DNA of 9,366 nucleotides from Acidobacteriaceae bacterium (GCA_003166055.1 PMWR01000018.1:1-9366); one strand, 5' to 3'. Shown: positions 1 to 7,370, numbered from the stretch's first letter. Notes: a model not told the origin generated them from the sequence alone. Translations and numbers: made by a program.

Positions 1-314
1 TGACTAACAGTCAGTTGGTTCTGACAGGACGAGCAGGGACTCACGATCGCCAGATGAACCGGATTGGGAGTGCTGGTATCGGGCTTCATTTCTCTCTAGT
101 ATAGGAACCCATGTCCTTCCACCAAAGGTTGGACACCCGGAGGAGACGACATCCGCCCGGAACCAGGATTTCGAGCGTTAAATCCCCACGAAAAGGATAT
201 TCCTCTGATGATCCCAAGTTGCGATGAATGGACCGGCTGCACGCGCGTGCTTGGTGGTTTCAGGCCCCTGGGGCGTTTTCGAGGAGCGATCCGAAACTCG
301 GGCGGATTGCCTTC

Positions 315-385
315 CCACCCTTCCCGGATGAACAATGAAGCTGCGGAAGGATGGGGCACCCAGTTCATTGACTCGTGAAGGGTGG
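315..385. repeat. Imperfect palindromic intergenic repeat (REP/MITE-like)
   Basis: The outer arms CCACCCTTC (315-323) and GAAGGGTGG (377-385) are perfect inverted repeats. Inside them CAATGAA-g-CTG pairs with CAGTTCATTG (361-370) apart from one bulged base. The whole can fold into a hairpin of about 25 pairs with a bulge and a loop of about 17 bases. Such elements are often dispersed in intergenic DNA. The inner text, read on the minus strand (TGGGTGCCCCATCCTTCCGC), resembles intergenic repeats I associate with acidobacterial genomes, but this is memory and not a search result. Confidence 0.55.
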
Positions 386-410
386 CCACCCGCCACCCAA
401 GCCAGAGAAC

Positions 411-434
411 CAACGTATCGCACAACGTATCGCG
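411..434 (+). repeat. Two tandem 12-bp direct repeats
   Basis: CAACGTATCGCA (411-422) is followed at once by CAACGTATCGCG (423-434), differing only at the last base. It sits in non-coding DNA. It may be a simple replication-slippage duplication, and no function is claimed. Confidence 0.6.
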
Positions 435-660
435 TTAGCCAACTGGCTGTCCGGAAGACCCGCACCTTGTACTGGAAGCGGGAGCTTGCCTTGATTGCCC
501 AAAGTGCACCGGACACAACACGCTCCTTTTCGAGGGCATGCCCATCTGCCCACACTCTTGCGATGCTCCTGCCATCCGGCGGGAGCGTCATCATTAGCCC
601 ACCAGACAGGCATACACTCGTCCCAGTGCTTGAGCGCTACGCGAAATGATGGTTTGTATT

Positions 661-2211
661 TCATTGGACAGGTATTCCTTGAAAAATCAGGGATCCATAC
701 CTGGCCCCTCCGGTCCAATCAACCGCGATCTGTAGGTTGATCGTCTTGACATTTCGGTGCGCGTCATTAACCGTCAGAACAAATTTAGTGGGAATGTTCG
801 GCATGATCCGCTCCTCGGTGCCAAATCCGGGGAATCCGATACCGACGCCGAGAAAAGACCCGACGAAAAATGAGTTTCCTTCGTCGTCTACGGCCGTACT
901 GTCCCGCAGATAGGTATTCGTCGGCGCATCGGTGTTGTTTGTTATCTTTCCGGAGCAAAGAATCTGATCGCCTGCTCGGTGGCACTCGTCAACTTGCATG
1001 GTGTAATCGGGATTGGCGCCGGAAGTTGGTAGAATAGGGGTGATTTTGTAGGCGCGTGGCGGGGGACTTGGAGATTCTTCGGTCCTTTGGCTGGGCACAG
1101 TATCTGGAACAGTTGTTCCACTTTCGCCCGAAGGGCTGATCGCAGACGCCCCTAGCGTACCCGGCGGGCTAAGCGCCAAAGCCCAGTCCTTCTGACGCTT
1201 CGATAACCGGACGCCGGCCAGGATCCCATCGAATCCTCCCTCATAGCGATGATGATCCCAGTAGTGCGAGCGAGTCTCTCCGATGGTCGCCTCGTCCAGA
1301 GGTTGTTGATGATTCCCTGCTCTCCCTAACTTCTGCTTGAGAAAAGGAGAAGCCGCGACAACCTTTCCGTCCAGCATGATCCACTGGCCGTCGCTTCCAT
1401 AGCTGATCCCGATCGCATGCCACTCGCCGAAGCGAAAGAGCGTTCCCGTAGCCACTGTCGCCTGCGCAGGTGCCTGGTTGTATTTACTGGTCGCCATCCA
1501 CAGCGTGATATCCCCGTTCCCCTTCACAGTCAGCTTTGTCGTGCCTGGCCACGTCACATCGCCTCCCACGCAATCGCTGGAAAAAATGACCGCCTCATCC
1601 AGGTTGTCCAGGAACTGGAAGTTGTCGTAACGATAGCCGTGATTCACCTTGATCCACAACTCCAGAGTGCCCTCATCGGAGATGTACCCTCCGTACACAA
1701 GTTGACTCGAATTGGCAGCGGAAAAGACAGCCGAATTGCGCCCAAAGTCCTTCTCTGAGCCAAGCCCGAACTGACCGCCCTCCCAGATTTCATCGCTGCG
1801 CAGTTCGTCGAGCGAAATCCCGGGCCGCAGAGGAATGGGGGCATCGATCGTCCAGTCTCTTCCCGGCTGCGCCTGCGAAGGTTTGTACTCCGTAGGAGCA
1901 CCACTGGGCGCCGCCTGGATCGCTTGTAGCGTCAGAGGGCCAGCCCCCTTGGCGCGCAGTGATTCAATCGTAGCCGGAGTGGGAACGAAGGCCAAACCCC
2001 GTCTTTGGATTTGAGTGCTCAACGTCGAATCCGGAACGCCGTTAGAGACCAACTGTTGAACTTGGGCTAGCGTCAGCTTGGGAACAGCCGGGTGCTGCCC
2101 CGCCGCATTCTGGGGCCAAAGGCTGATGGCGAGCGCCAGAAAGACCAATAAACCCGGAGCCCCAAAGCAGTAAGAACGGTGCGAGCAAAGGAAAAACTGC
2201 TTGGTCTTCAT
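661..2211 (-). CDS. Secreted module-LamG-like protein with C-terminal beta-sandwich domain
   Basis: A 516-residue protein. Residues 1-39 look like a signal peptide: basic start, a hydrophobic core around 20-32, and a likely cleavage before GQH. Residues 45-100 are the locus-specific module (LTLAQVQQL, GVPDST, KGAGPLTL). Residues about 140-345 read as a LamG/concanavalin A-like jelly roll, with GTLELWIK (181-188), NGDITLW (232-238), WHAIGISY (264-271), MLDGKVVA (279-286) and FDGILAGVRLS (327-337). A Pro/Ser/Thr-rich linker (350-388) leads to a final beta-rich domain (about 400-516) with the N-N-T-D and D-D-E-G-N pattern of DUF4352-like stress or surface proteins. LamG folds usually bind carbohydrate or protein ligands outside the cell; the ligand here is unknown. 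AAGGAG lies 4 bases before the ATG, and the ATG overlaps the stop of the mini-ORF before it (ATGA). The first 100 residues closely match the module-SH3 protein at 6831-7370. Confidence 0.85.
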   Translation of the reverse strand: MKTKQFFLCSHRSYCFGAPGLLVFLALAISLWPQNAAGQHPAVPKLTLAQVQQLVSNGVPDSTLSTQIQRRGLAFVPTPATIESLRAKGAGPLTLQAIQAAPSGAPTEYKPSQAQPGRDWTIDAPIPLRPGISLDELRSDEIWEGGQFGLGSEKDFGRNSAVFSAANSSQLVYGGYISDEGTLELWIKVNHGYRYDNFQFLDNLDEAVIFSSDCVGGDVTWPGTTKLTVKGNGDITLWMATSKYNQAPAQATVATGTLFRFGEWHAIGISYGSDGQWIMLDGKVVAASPFLKQKLGRAGNHQQPLDEATIGETRSHYWDHHRYEGGFDGILAGVRLSKRQKDWALALSPPGTLGASAISPSGESGTTVPDTVPSQRTEESPSPPPRAYKITPILPTSGANPDYTMQVDECHRAGDQILCSGKITNNTDAPTNTYLRDSTAVDDEGNSFFVGSFLGVGIGFPGFGTEERIMPNIPTKFVLTVNDAHRNVKTINLQIAVDWTGGARYGSLIFQGIPVQ

Positions 2212-2283
2212 AAAGCTCCTTTCAATGTATCAACCCGTAGCATTCGCCATTCGGTGATATCCCGGTAGAGAGATCGTTCCTCG
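1912..2283 (-). repeat. Copy 1 of a duplicated 370-bp segment (mini-ORF end, signal peptide, module)
   Basis: This stretch is closely similar to 7071-7443 in the same orientation. The first 70 bases (2213-2283) differ at only about five positions from 7373-7443, and similarity continues through the signal peptide and module coding sequence. Outside these limits the flanks are unrelated: SecD-like tail on one side and LamG on the other. Confidence 0.75.
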
Positions 2284-2300
2284 TATACCTTCGTGAGCAC
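2208..2300 (-). CDS. Possible 30-residue mini-ORF, shortened copy of the one at 7367-7492
   Basis: Starting at GTG (2300), the frame encodes about 30 residues and stops at a TGA overlapping the ATG of the LamG gene. The last 23 residues (EERSLYRDI...LRVDTLKGAL) match the C-terminal end of the mini-ORF at 7367-7492 with three substitutions. The start is uncertain because the frame stays open further upstream into the SecD-like gene and the GTG has only a weak ribosome-binding site. The shared DNA may simply be duplicated leader carrying the ribosome-binding site of the next gene. All the base differences between the copies that fall in this frame change an amino acid, which is not the pattern of a well-conserved peptide. 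Confidence 0.3.
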   Translation of the reverse strand: MLTKVYEERSLYRDITEWRMLRVDTLKGAL

Positions 2301-2325
2301 AACCCAATCTCGGTCTCGGACTGGC

Positions 2326-3705
2326 CTACCGGGTAGGTCCCAGACTACTACTGGGACAAACGTTGCGTTCATCGAGAAAGTCGAGCGAGGCTGGCAGCGC
2401 ACCGGTGTGCAGCAGCTTGGAAAGGTACATGACCTCTTCTTGGGTGAACGCGCCCTCGATCTGGCCGCTGTCGCGGATGGCGCTCTTGATGTTGGCAACT
2501 TCGCGGACGCGGCCGCCCATGACAACGGCCATGCTCTTGCCGATGTTGGCGCTGGTGAAGTCGTAAAAACGGTCGCCAGCCTCGTTGGTGAGCGTGAAGT
2601 TGACGATGCGGTGACCGGTGTTCTGGTTGACGCCGGGTTCGGCGGAGCGGAAGTCACTCCCGGCTACGATGGCGACGCGTTGGAGGATGAAGACAGCGCC
2701 CGAGCCGTGAACTAGCTCCTCGTCGGGCGGCAGCACTCCACCGATGGCAGCCAGCGCGGATTGCTCGTCAGGATAACCGGAGGGGTCGCCCTTGACTGCG
2801 TGAATCGCGAGCCGGGCCGTAGATTGGATGAAACTCTTGACGTGGTCGAGATCAGTGATGCCCGGCATCTCGACGAGGATCTGGTTGGCGCCCAGGTTGT
2901 ACTCCTGAATGAGCGGCGCCTTGACGCCGAGGACATCCATGCGGCGGCGAATAACCTCGGTGGCCTGCTGGAGAGTCTTTTCGTTCAGGGCCTTTTCGAC
3001 CAGGGGCCTCATGGTCAGCGTGAAGCTGCCGTCGCTGCCGCCGTTCAAGTCATACTGGGTGCCGTACTTCTGGTCGAGCAATGAGCGCACCGCAGCGATA
3101 TTCGCGGGCGTCACGCCGTCGATCTCAACCTGCTCGGGCTTGCCGCTCTCGTCGGGCTTGAGCGGATCGGGTTTGAATACCTGGGAGAAGCCCAGGTTGG
3201 CGGTCTTCAGGTCCTGCTGCACGCTGGCCACCGCATTGTCGGTCTCCGCGTTCACGGCTTCCTTCACTTCTACCTGGAGAATCAGGTGTACACAGTGCTG
3301 GAGGGCGCTTGCTTGGCTCCCGCCGCCTGAAGGCGTTGATCTGTTCGCATTTTTTGAGTCGCCCAAAGTATTAGGTTTGGAAGCGCCGCTGGTGGGAGCT
3401 ATCCCTTGGATTGCTGCCAGCGTTTGTGGTCCTGCACCTTTGCGTTGCAGCGCATCGAGGATAACCGGCGTGACTGCGAATCCGACTCCACGCCGCTGGA
3501 TTTGGCTAGCCATTGTTGAATCGGGCACGCCGTGCGTAATCAGCTCTTCTATTTGAGAGAGCGTAAGTTTCTGGACAGCCGCCTGCTGGCCCGAAACCGG
3601 AATCGGTCCGAGAATCATCAACGTGGCACCAATCAAAAACACCATAGGTAGCCATCTCCGTTGAACCGCATGCACACAGTAATGTTTCAATGCTCCGATT
3701 GTCAT
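2326..3705 (-). CDS. Secreted module fused to SecD P1 (periplasmic) region
   Basis: From the ATG at 3705 the protein has 459 residues. A TTG 30 bases upstream would add 10, but the ATG has a purine-rich AGAGAAG before it and gives a cleaner signal peptide. Residues 15-40 form a hydrophobic export signal ending SGQQ. Residues 44-101 are the module (LTLSQIEEL, GVPDSTM, KGAGPQTL). From about 138 the sequence follows SecD: VHLILQVEV, LGFSQVFKPD (171-180), ILVEMPG (276-282), FTLTNEAGDRFYDFT (370-384), GKSMAVVMGGRV and TGALPASL (434-441). It stops where SecD would enter its second membrane helix. The export channel helices are absent, the first SecD helix is replaced by the signal and module, and the usual D-L-x-G-G reads A-L-Q-H-C. 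SecD works with SecF in proton-driven protein export; a free P1 domain could not do this. It may bind exported chains or another partner, which is inference. The tail after residue 448 looks like a damaged SecD continuation with two extra serines. Confidence 0.85.
   Translation of the reverse strand: MTIGALKHYCVHAVQRRWLPMVFLIGATLMILGPIPVSGQQAAVQKLTLSQIEELITHGVPDSTMASQIQRRGVGFAVTPVILDALQRKGAGPQTLAAIQGIAPTSGASKPNTLGDSKNANRSTPSGGGSQASALQHCVHLILQVEVKEAVNAETDNAVASVQQDLKTANLGFSQVFKPDPLKPDESGKPEQVEIDGVTPANIAAVRSLLDQKYGTQYDLNGGSDGSFTLTMRPLVEKALNEKTLQQATEVIRRRMDVLGVKAPLIQEYNLGANQILVEMPGITDLDHVKSFIQSTARLAIHAVKGDPSGYPDEQSALAAIGGVLPPDEELVHGSGAVFILQRVAIVAGSDFRSAEPGVNQNTGHRIVNFTLTNEAGDRFYDFTSANIGKSMAVVMGGRVREVANIKSAIRDSGQIEGAFTQEEVMYLSKLLHTGALPASLDFLDERNVCPSSSLGPTR
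2337..2357 (-). repeat. Hairpin at the 3' end of the SecD-like gene
   Basis: GTCCCAG (2337-2343) and CTGGGAC (2351-2357) form a perfect 7-bp stem with a 7-base loop, close to the stop codon of the SecD-like gene. A second small palindrome, CCTACC-G-GGTAGG (about 2325-2337), lies beside it. There is no run of T residues, so this is not a classic intrinsic terminator. Confidence 0.45.
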
Positions 3706-3767
3706 AACCCGTCTTCTCTTGCCAAGCAAATTCAATTTGTTTTGTTATTCGTCCTTCGCTATTACTG

Positions 3768-4280
3768 CTAGCGAGGACCAAGGCTGAATGTCAGATGAAC
3801 GGTTGTTTCCACCTCAACGGGTTCATCATAGCTGACTCCGATCACATGCCATTCTCCAAATCGGAAACCCGTTCCATGCGCCTCAGTAGTAGTAGCGCGC
3901 GGTTGATCGTACTTGGCGATTGCCATCCATTACGAAATATCCCCGTTTGCTTTCACAAAGAGTTTGGTGTCACCGGGCCACGTTACGTCGCCGCCCTGAA
4001 CATCGCTTGAAAAGATCATGGCGTCATCTTGGTCATCCTTGAACTGGTAAATGTCGTAGTGGTAGCCATGATTCACCTTGATCAAAAATTCTAGCGTTCC
4101 TTCGGGTGGAATAAGATCCGGGTACTCAATCCGGCTCGAATTAGCGGCGAAAAAAACTGCCCCTTGGCCCTCTGGAAGTGGTATCCAGCGAACCCCCGAT
4201 GCCGTGCCCCGAAGTAGGTCCGCCTGCCCGCCAATTATTGATTTCCTCCAAGTGCCCGAAGCCGGTGATCCGTTTTCAGG
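3768..4280 (-). pseudogene. Decayed LamG-like domain downstream of the isomerase gene
   Basis: Read in the same frame as the isomerase gene, past its TGA (4281-4283), the DNA translates to a clear relative of the LamG region encoded at 661-2211. Examples are AVFFAANSS (compare AVFSAANSS), GTLEFLIKVNHGYHYD (GTLELWIKVNHGYRYD), MIFSSD, GGDVTWPGDTKL and FRFGEWHVIGVSYD. An in-frame TAA (3930-3932) replaces the Leu of the NGDITLW motif. No start codon with a sound ribosome-binding site opens the region. After VIGVSYD the match ends abruptly and an unrelated tail (EPVEVETTVHLTFSLGPR) runs to a TAG at 3768-3770, so the second half of the domain is gone. Between 4160 and 4280 two frames give partial matches, so a frameshift there is possible. 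The ancestral gene may have encoded isomerase-module-LamG in one chain, or a separate module-LamG copy may have recombined in. Confidence 0.8.
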
Positions 4281-4979
4281 TCACCGTGCGCCCGAGCCAC
4301 CGGGCTTGGAAACATCGCTGTTCAGTGCCGCCTCTTGAATTACTTCCAATGTTAAGGGCCCGGCTCCCTTGGCATGGAGCGAGTCGAGAATGGCTGTGGT
4401 AGGTGTGAAGGTGAGGCCATGGACGCGGATCTGGCTACTCAAGGTCGAGTCCGGCACGCCGTGCGTGATCAGTGTTTCTACTTGAGCCAGCGTTAATCTC
4501 GCTCCCGCCGCCTGCTTCTTCTCCAACTGGATGATGTGGTACCCGAAGGGCGACCGCACCAGCCCCGACGTCTCACCCGGCTTCAGCGCCATCGCTGCAT
4601 TCGCATACGCCGGAACAAGCTGGCTCGTCGGAAACATGGGCAGTTCGCCGCCCTGGTCCTTCGACCCAAGGTCATCCGAGTACTTCATCGCCAGCACCGC
4701 AAAGCTCGCTCCCGCTTTTAACTGGTTCAGCACATCCTGCGCCTTCGCCTTGGCCGCCGCGTCCGTTGCCGCGTTCGCGCCCGGCTTCACCGCGATCAGA
4801 ATGTGCCGCGTCTTCACCTCTTCCTGCATCTTGTACTGCGCCAGGTGCGCGTTGTAATGCTGCTGCCCCGCCAAACTCTGTGACTCAAGAACCACAGTGA
4901 TCGCCAGAATGACCAACAAGCACACCATCCCAGCCATCGAGATTGACGCAAACAAAGAGAAAAGCCGCCTGATTTTCAT
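4281..4979 (-). CDS. Secreted parvulin-type peptidyl-prolyl isomerase with C-terminal module
   Basis: A 232-residue protein. The ATG at 4979 is chosen because GGGAG lies 8 bases upstream and a hydrophobic export segment follows (residues 12-34, ending AGQQ); the frame is open further upstream but overlaps the preceding gene. Residues 54-155 are a parvulin/rotamase domain with RHILI (58-62), a YSDD-x-GSK-x-QGGELPMF block (100-116) and a closing SPFGYHIIQLE (143-153). Parvulins catalyse cis-trans isomerisation of prolyl bonds, and secreted ones (PrsA, SurA and PpiD types) help exported proteins fold. Residues 160-216 are the shared module (LTLAQVETLITHGVPDST, KGAGPLTL), here after the catalytic domain instead of directly after the signal peptide. 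The chain ends soon after at a TGA beyond which LamG-like coding sequence continues in frame, so the present end may be a truncation. No SurA-type N-terminal chaperone domain is present. Confidence 0.88.
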   Translation of the reverse strand: MKIRRLFSLFASISMAGMVCLLVILAITVVLESQSLAGQQHYNAHLAQYKMQEEVKTRHILIAVKPGANAATDAAAKAKAQDVLNQLKAGASFAVLAMKYSDDLGSKDQGGELPMFPTSQLVPAYANAAMALKPGETSGLVRSPFGYHIIQLEKKQAAGARLTLAQVETLITHGVPDSTLSSQIRVHGLTFTPTTAILDSLHAKGAGPLTLEVIQEAALNSDVSKPGGSGAR

Positions 4980-5073
4980 GAAACAATCTCCCGCCTTGCG
5001 AGCTACACCGCGTGAACTACGCAGCATCTCCCCGCGAGAACTCTCGCTCTTGCAGGAAGATGATGTCACAGCC

Positions 5074-5096
5074 GAGTCCCGCTGTTTGTGGGACTC
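5074..5096 (-). repeat. Hairpin overlapping the stop of WG protein B
   Basis: GAGTCCC (5074-5080) and GGGACTC (5090-5096) form a perfect 7-bp stem with a 9-base loop across the end of the WG-B gene. No T tract follows on the minus strand. It could protect the 3' end of the message or act as a weak terminator before the isomerase gene. The 115-bp gap that follows shows no further gene. Confidence 0.4.
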
Positions 5097-6732
5097 AATC
5101 TCCAAGCTGCGGAGACGTAATCGTGCAGTCCTCCCCTTGTACGGCGTAATGGATGGTACCGGAGGAGTCGGCGCAGAAGCTTCGCCCCGCATGGCCGGCG
5201 GCAGGTTTGGCCACAATGAAGTAGTTGAAGTTGGCTCCGCCAGTCGAGGTTCCGGTAGGAATGGTGATCGCAAACTGGTAGTTGCTCCTAGTTCCCGTGG
5301 CCAAGTCCGCACCGATGAAGCCGGCATGGTTTTCATCCATCGAATTCCCGTCCGCGGGTGGACCCAGTTTGCCGAGGGAATCGGTGAAGCCTCTCGCCGG
5401 ATAGGCACCTGAATAGCTGTTCTCGGCCACAAGCAGCAAGCGCACCAATTGCAGCGCGGTACTCTCGTTGTCGATGTCCTGGGCCAGCGAGCCGACCATG
5501 CCGTTTTTGTACGTGCCGGCTAGGACCTTGCCGGAAAGGCTTATGGGAACAAGCTGACCTGCGATGGTGTCATAGAACACCTTTCCGCAGACCCCGGCAA
5601 ATCCAGCGAGGGCCTTGGAAGGCTGCATAACCCATTTGCCATCCCGGGAGATTAGTCCCATTCCATCACTCGTGGAGGCTGGTTGAAGGTCACTGCCTTC
5701 GGTCAGCTGGATGTTGTATTGCCCAGGATTCACTATATACTTGCCTTGCTTGTTGATGGTGCCTGTATGTCCAGAGACAGAAACAACTGCAAGGCCGCCG
5801 AAAAAGCTGGTTACAGCGTCAAATTGTGGATTGATGACGATTTTCCCGGCGGAATTCACGTAGCCCCATCGATTATCTAGCTTGACAGCCGCCATACCTT
5901 CGGAAAAGGAAACAGCGGAGTCGAACTGCGATCTAATCGCGAATTTACCAGTGTGATCGATATAGCCGCACTTACCTGTACCGGGGCAAGCCACCGCAAG
6001 TCCGTCACTAAAACCATCGTCGGAAGCATTTGTGAAGCGGGGCGCGATCACATAGGCCCCCGCCTTGTTGATGAAGCCCCATCCGCTATCCCCGTGCACG
6101 GCTGCTAATCCATTGCGGAAGTCGCCGCCATCGGAGAATTGAGGATTGATTACATATTGGCCTGTCTTGTCGATATAGCCGACCTGATTGCCCAGTTTGA
6201 CCATTGCAATTCCCCCGAAAAATGGCCTAGCAAGATCGAATTGAGTTGGTATCACCAGATTTCCGCCGGTGTCGATATAACCCCATTTGCCATCTTTGGC
6301 GACTGCGCCAAGACCTTCGTTGAAAACGACAACATGGTCCGTGACCATCTCTAACGAAATGCCGTCCCATTGCGGCGGGATTAAGACCTTCCCGTCCGCA
6401 TCGATGAAACCCCACTTCATGGTCTTTCCATCTGCACTCAGACCTTGGAAGGGGTAGATTCCAGGATCCTTCACCTGATAGGGCGGAGCGGGCCGATGGA
6501 ACCACCACCACGCCACGCCGCCCAGAACCACCAGCAGGGCGACAAGCGCGTAGGTGAGTTTCTTGCGCGTCGAAAGAGGTGGCCTCGGGACCGGCACCAC
6601 AGTCTCTACAGGGCTCTCCGGAATGCCCTGCACCGCCTCTACGCTTCCTGATGCTTCGCGCAACTGCCCGCCGCATTTCCCGCAGAACCTGCGCCCTTCC
6701 GCGACTTCACTTCCACAATCTGGACAAAACAT
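5095..6732 (-). CDS. WG-repeat membrane protein B: zinc ribbon, TM helix, WG repeats, pilin-like domain
   Basis: A 545-residue protein. The ATG at 6732 is chosen over a TTG one codon earlier because GAGGAAA sits at good spacing and the paralogue starts at the same point. Residues 3-20 form a zinc ribbon (CPDCG then FCGKCG). One membrane helix spans about 58-77, preceded by basic residues, so the ribbon should be cytoplasmic and the rest outside. Residues about 105-375 hold around eight WG repeats (K-W-G-F-I-D-x-D-G-K type); the later ones are degenerate. Residues about 420-537 resemble the globular head of acidobacterial type IV pilin-like proteins (SYSGAYPARGF, L-A-T-G-T, GRSFCADSSGTI), without the prepilin leader and N-terminal helix. 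Cys520 and Cys536, kept in the paralogue, could form the disulfide typical of pilin heads. The role is unknown; binding outside the cell coupled to a cytoplasmic ribbon is inference. The isomerase gene follows 115 bp later. Confidence 0.88.
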   Translation of the reverse strand: MFCPDCGSEVAEGRRFCGKCGGQLREASGSVEAVQGIPESPVETVVPVPRPPLSTRKKLTYALVALLVVLGGVAWWWFHRPAPPYQVKDPGIYPFQGLSADGKTMKWGFIDADGKVLIPPQWDGISLEMVTDHVVVFNEGLGAVAKDGKWGYIDTGGNLVIPTQFDLARPFFGGIAMVKLGNQVGYIDKTGQYVINPQFSDGGDFRNGLAAVHGDSGWGFINKAGAYVIAPRFTNASDDGFSDGLAVACPGTGKCGYIDHTGKFAIRSQFDSAVSFSEGMAAVKLDNRWGYVNSAGKIVINPQFDAVTSFFGGLAVVSVSGHTGTINKQGKYIVNPGQYNIQLTEGSDLQPASTSDGMGLISRDGKWVMQPSKALAGFAGVCGKVFYDTIAGQLVPISLSGKVLAGTYKNGMVGSLAQDIDNESTALQLVRLLLVAENSYSGAYPARGFTDSLGKLGPPADGNSMDENHAGFIGADLATGTRSNYQFAITIPTGTSTGGANFNYFIVAKPAAGHAGRSFCADSSGTIHYAVQGEDCTITSPQLGD

Positions 6733-6830
6733 CAAATTTCCTCGCTTTCATTAAGTCCTAACGCAGGCTTCAAATGCGATGGCTGGAGCATTCTGCTTTC
6801 TCCGAATCCGACCTTGGCCACTTTCTCAAC

Positions 6831-7370
6831 TCAGAATTTGATCTGGCTGCGATGAATATAGCCCAACTTTCCGTCACAAATGTCTGTCTTGTACCAGTTG
6901 CCTTCAGAGCCGAGGATGCGAATGGGTTTCTTGGCGGTTACAGAGCAAATAATGCCGGATGCGGCAGAGGGCGCTACGCGGACATTAGATGGTGGATCGA
7001 TGACGATTGCAAATTCATTAGCCGACGCGGCTCTACTGATCGCGGCGCTTCGGGTTCCCTTCGGAACAAGTGCCTCGATTGCTTCCAGCGTCAGAGGGCC
7101 AGCGCCCTTCGCGCGCATCGATTCCACCATCGCCGGGGTGGGTGCAAAGGCCAGCCCTCGCTTTTGGATTTGCGTGCTCATCGTTGAATCCGGCACCTTG
7201 CTCGACACCAACTGTTCAACCTGGGCAAGCGTCAGCTTGGGGACGGGAGGCTGCTGCCCCGGCGCACACTGGGGCCAAAGGATGGTGGCGAGCGCAAGAA
7301 TAACCAACAAACAGCCCGCCCCAAAGCAATGAGAACGGTGCGAGCAAAGGAAAAACTGCTTGATATTCAC
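6831..7370 (-). CDS. Secreted module-SH3 protein
   Basis: A 179-residue protein with a GTG start, supported by its alignment with the ATG of the LamG gene at 661-2211 (both read M-x-x-KQFFLCSHRS) and by AAAGGA just upstream. Residues 1-40 are a signal peptide ending PGQQ. Residues 45-100 are the module (LTLAQVEQL, VPDSTM, KGAGPLTL). Residues about 119-179 look like a bacterial SH3 domain: NVRVAPS (129-135), then a hydrophobic strand, EGNWYKTDICDGKLGYIHRSQI. Bacterial SH3 domains commonly bind cell-wall peptides or mediate protein contacts in the envelope. The GTG overlaps the stop of the preceding mini-ORF (GTGA), suggesting translational coupling. A gap of 98 bp separates it from the WG-B gene downstream. 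Confidence 0.86.
   Translation of the reverse strand: MNIKQFFLCSHRSHCFGAGCLLVILALATILWPQCAPGQQPPVPKLTLAQVEQLVSSKVPDSTMSTQIQKRGLAFAPTPAMVESMRAKGAGPLTLEAIEALVPKGTRSAAISRAASANEFAIVIDPPSNVRVAPSAASGIICSVTAKKPIRILGSEGNWYKTDICDGKLGYIHRSQIKF

Larger units (their letters stand above)
1..660. other. Left intergenic region without a credible gene
   Basis: No open frame here has a recognisable domain, a ribosome-binding site and sensible composition together. The frames that are open on both strands are rich in Arg, Pro, Ser and Trp, as expected of chance frames in GC-rich DNA. The stretch lies downstream of the last minus-strand gene. It carries an imperfect palindrome (315-385), a 12-bp direct repeat (411-434) and a small hairpin (166-171 with 180-185). 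It may include the remains of older genes, but I could not identify any. Confidence 0.6.

Noticed and set aside
335..649. Open plus-strand frame of 104 codons in the left region, with minus-strand frames across the same bases
   Set aside because: All frames overlap each other and the palindrome, have Arg/Ser/Pro/Trp-rich composition, lack a ribosome-binding site and show no domain.
2337..2357. Intrinsic terminator after the SecD-like gene
   Set aside because: The stem is only 7 bp and no T run follows, so I list it only as a hairpin.
2909..3556. Plus-strand open frame of 215 codons opposite the SecD-like gene
   Set aside because: It is the antisense of a gene with clear SecD homology; the translation is Ser/Arg/Trp-rich and matches nothing.
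3506..3781. 91-codon minus-strand frame across the start of the SecD-like gene
   Set aside because: It is out of frame with the signal peptide and module that match three other proteins; no domain or ribosome-binding site supports it.
4281..4283. Possible readthrough or selenocysteine at the in-frame TGA between isomerase and LamG relic
   Set aside because: A second stop (TAA 3930-3932) lies in the same frame, the LamG half is truncated, and no selenocysteine insertion hairpin was recognised. Decay is simpler.
4980..5432. Upstream extension of the isomerase gene to give about 383 residues
   Set aside because: The extra part overlaps the end of the WG-B gene, has no export signal and is low-complexity. 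The ATG at 4979 has a ribosome-binding site and opens directly into a signal peptide.
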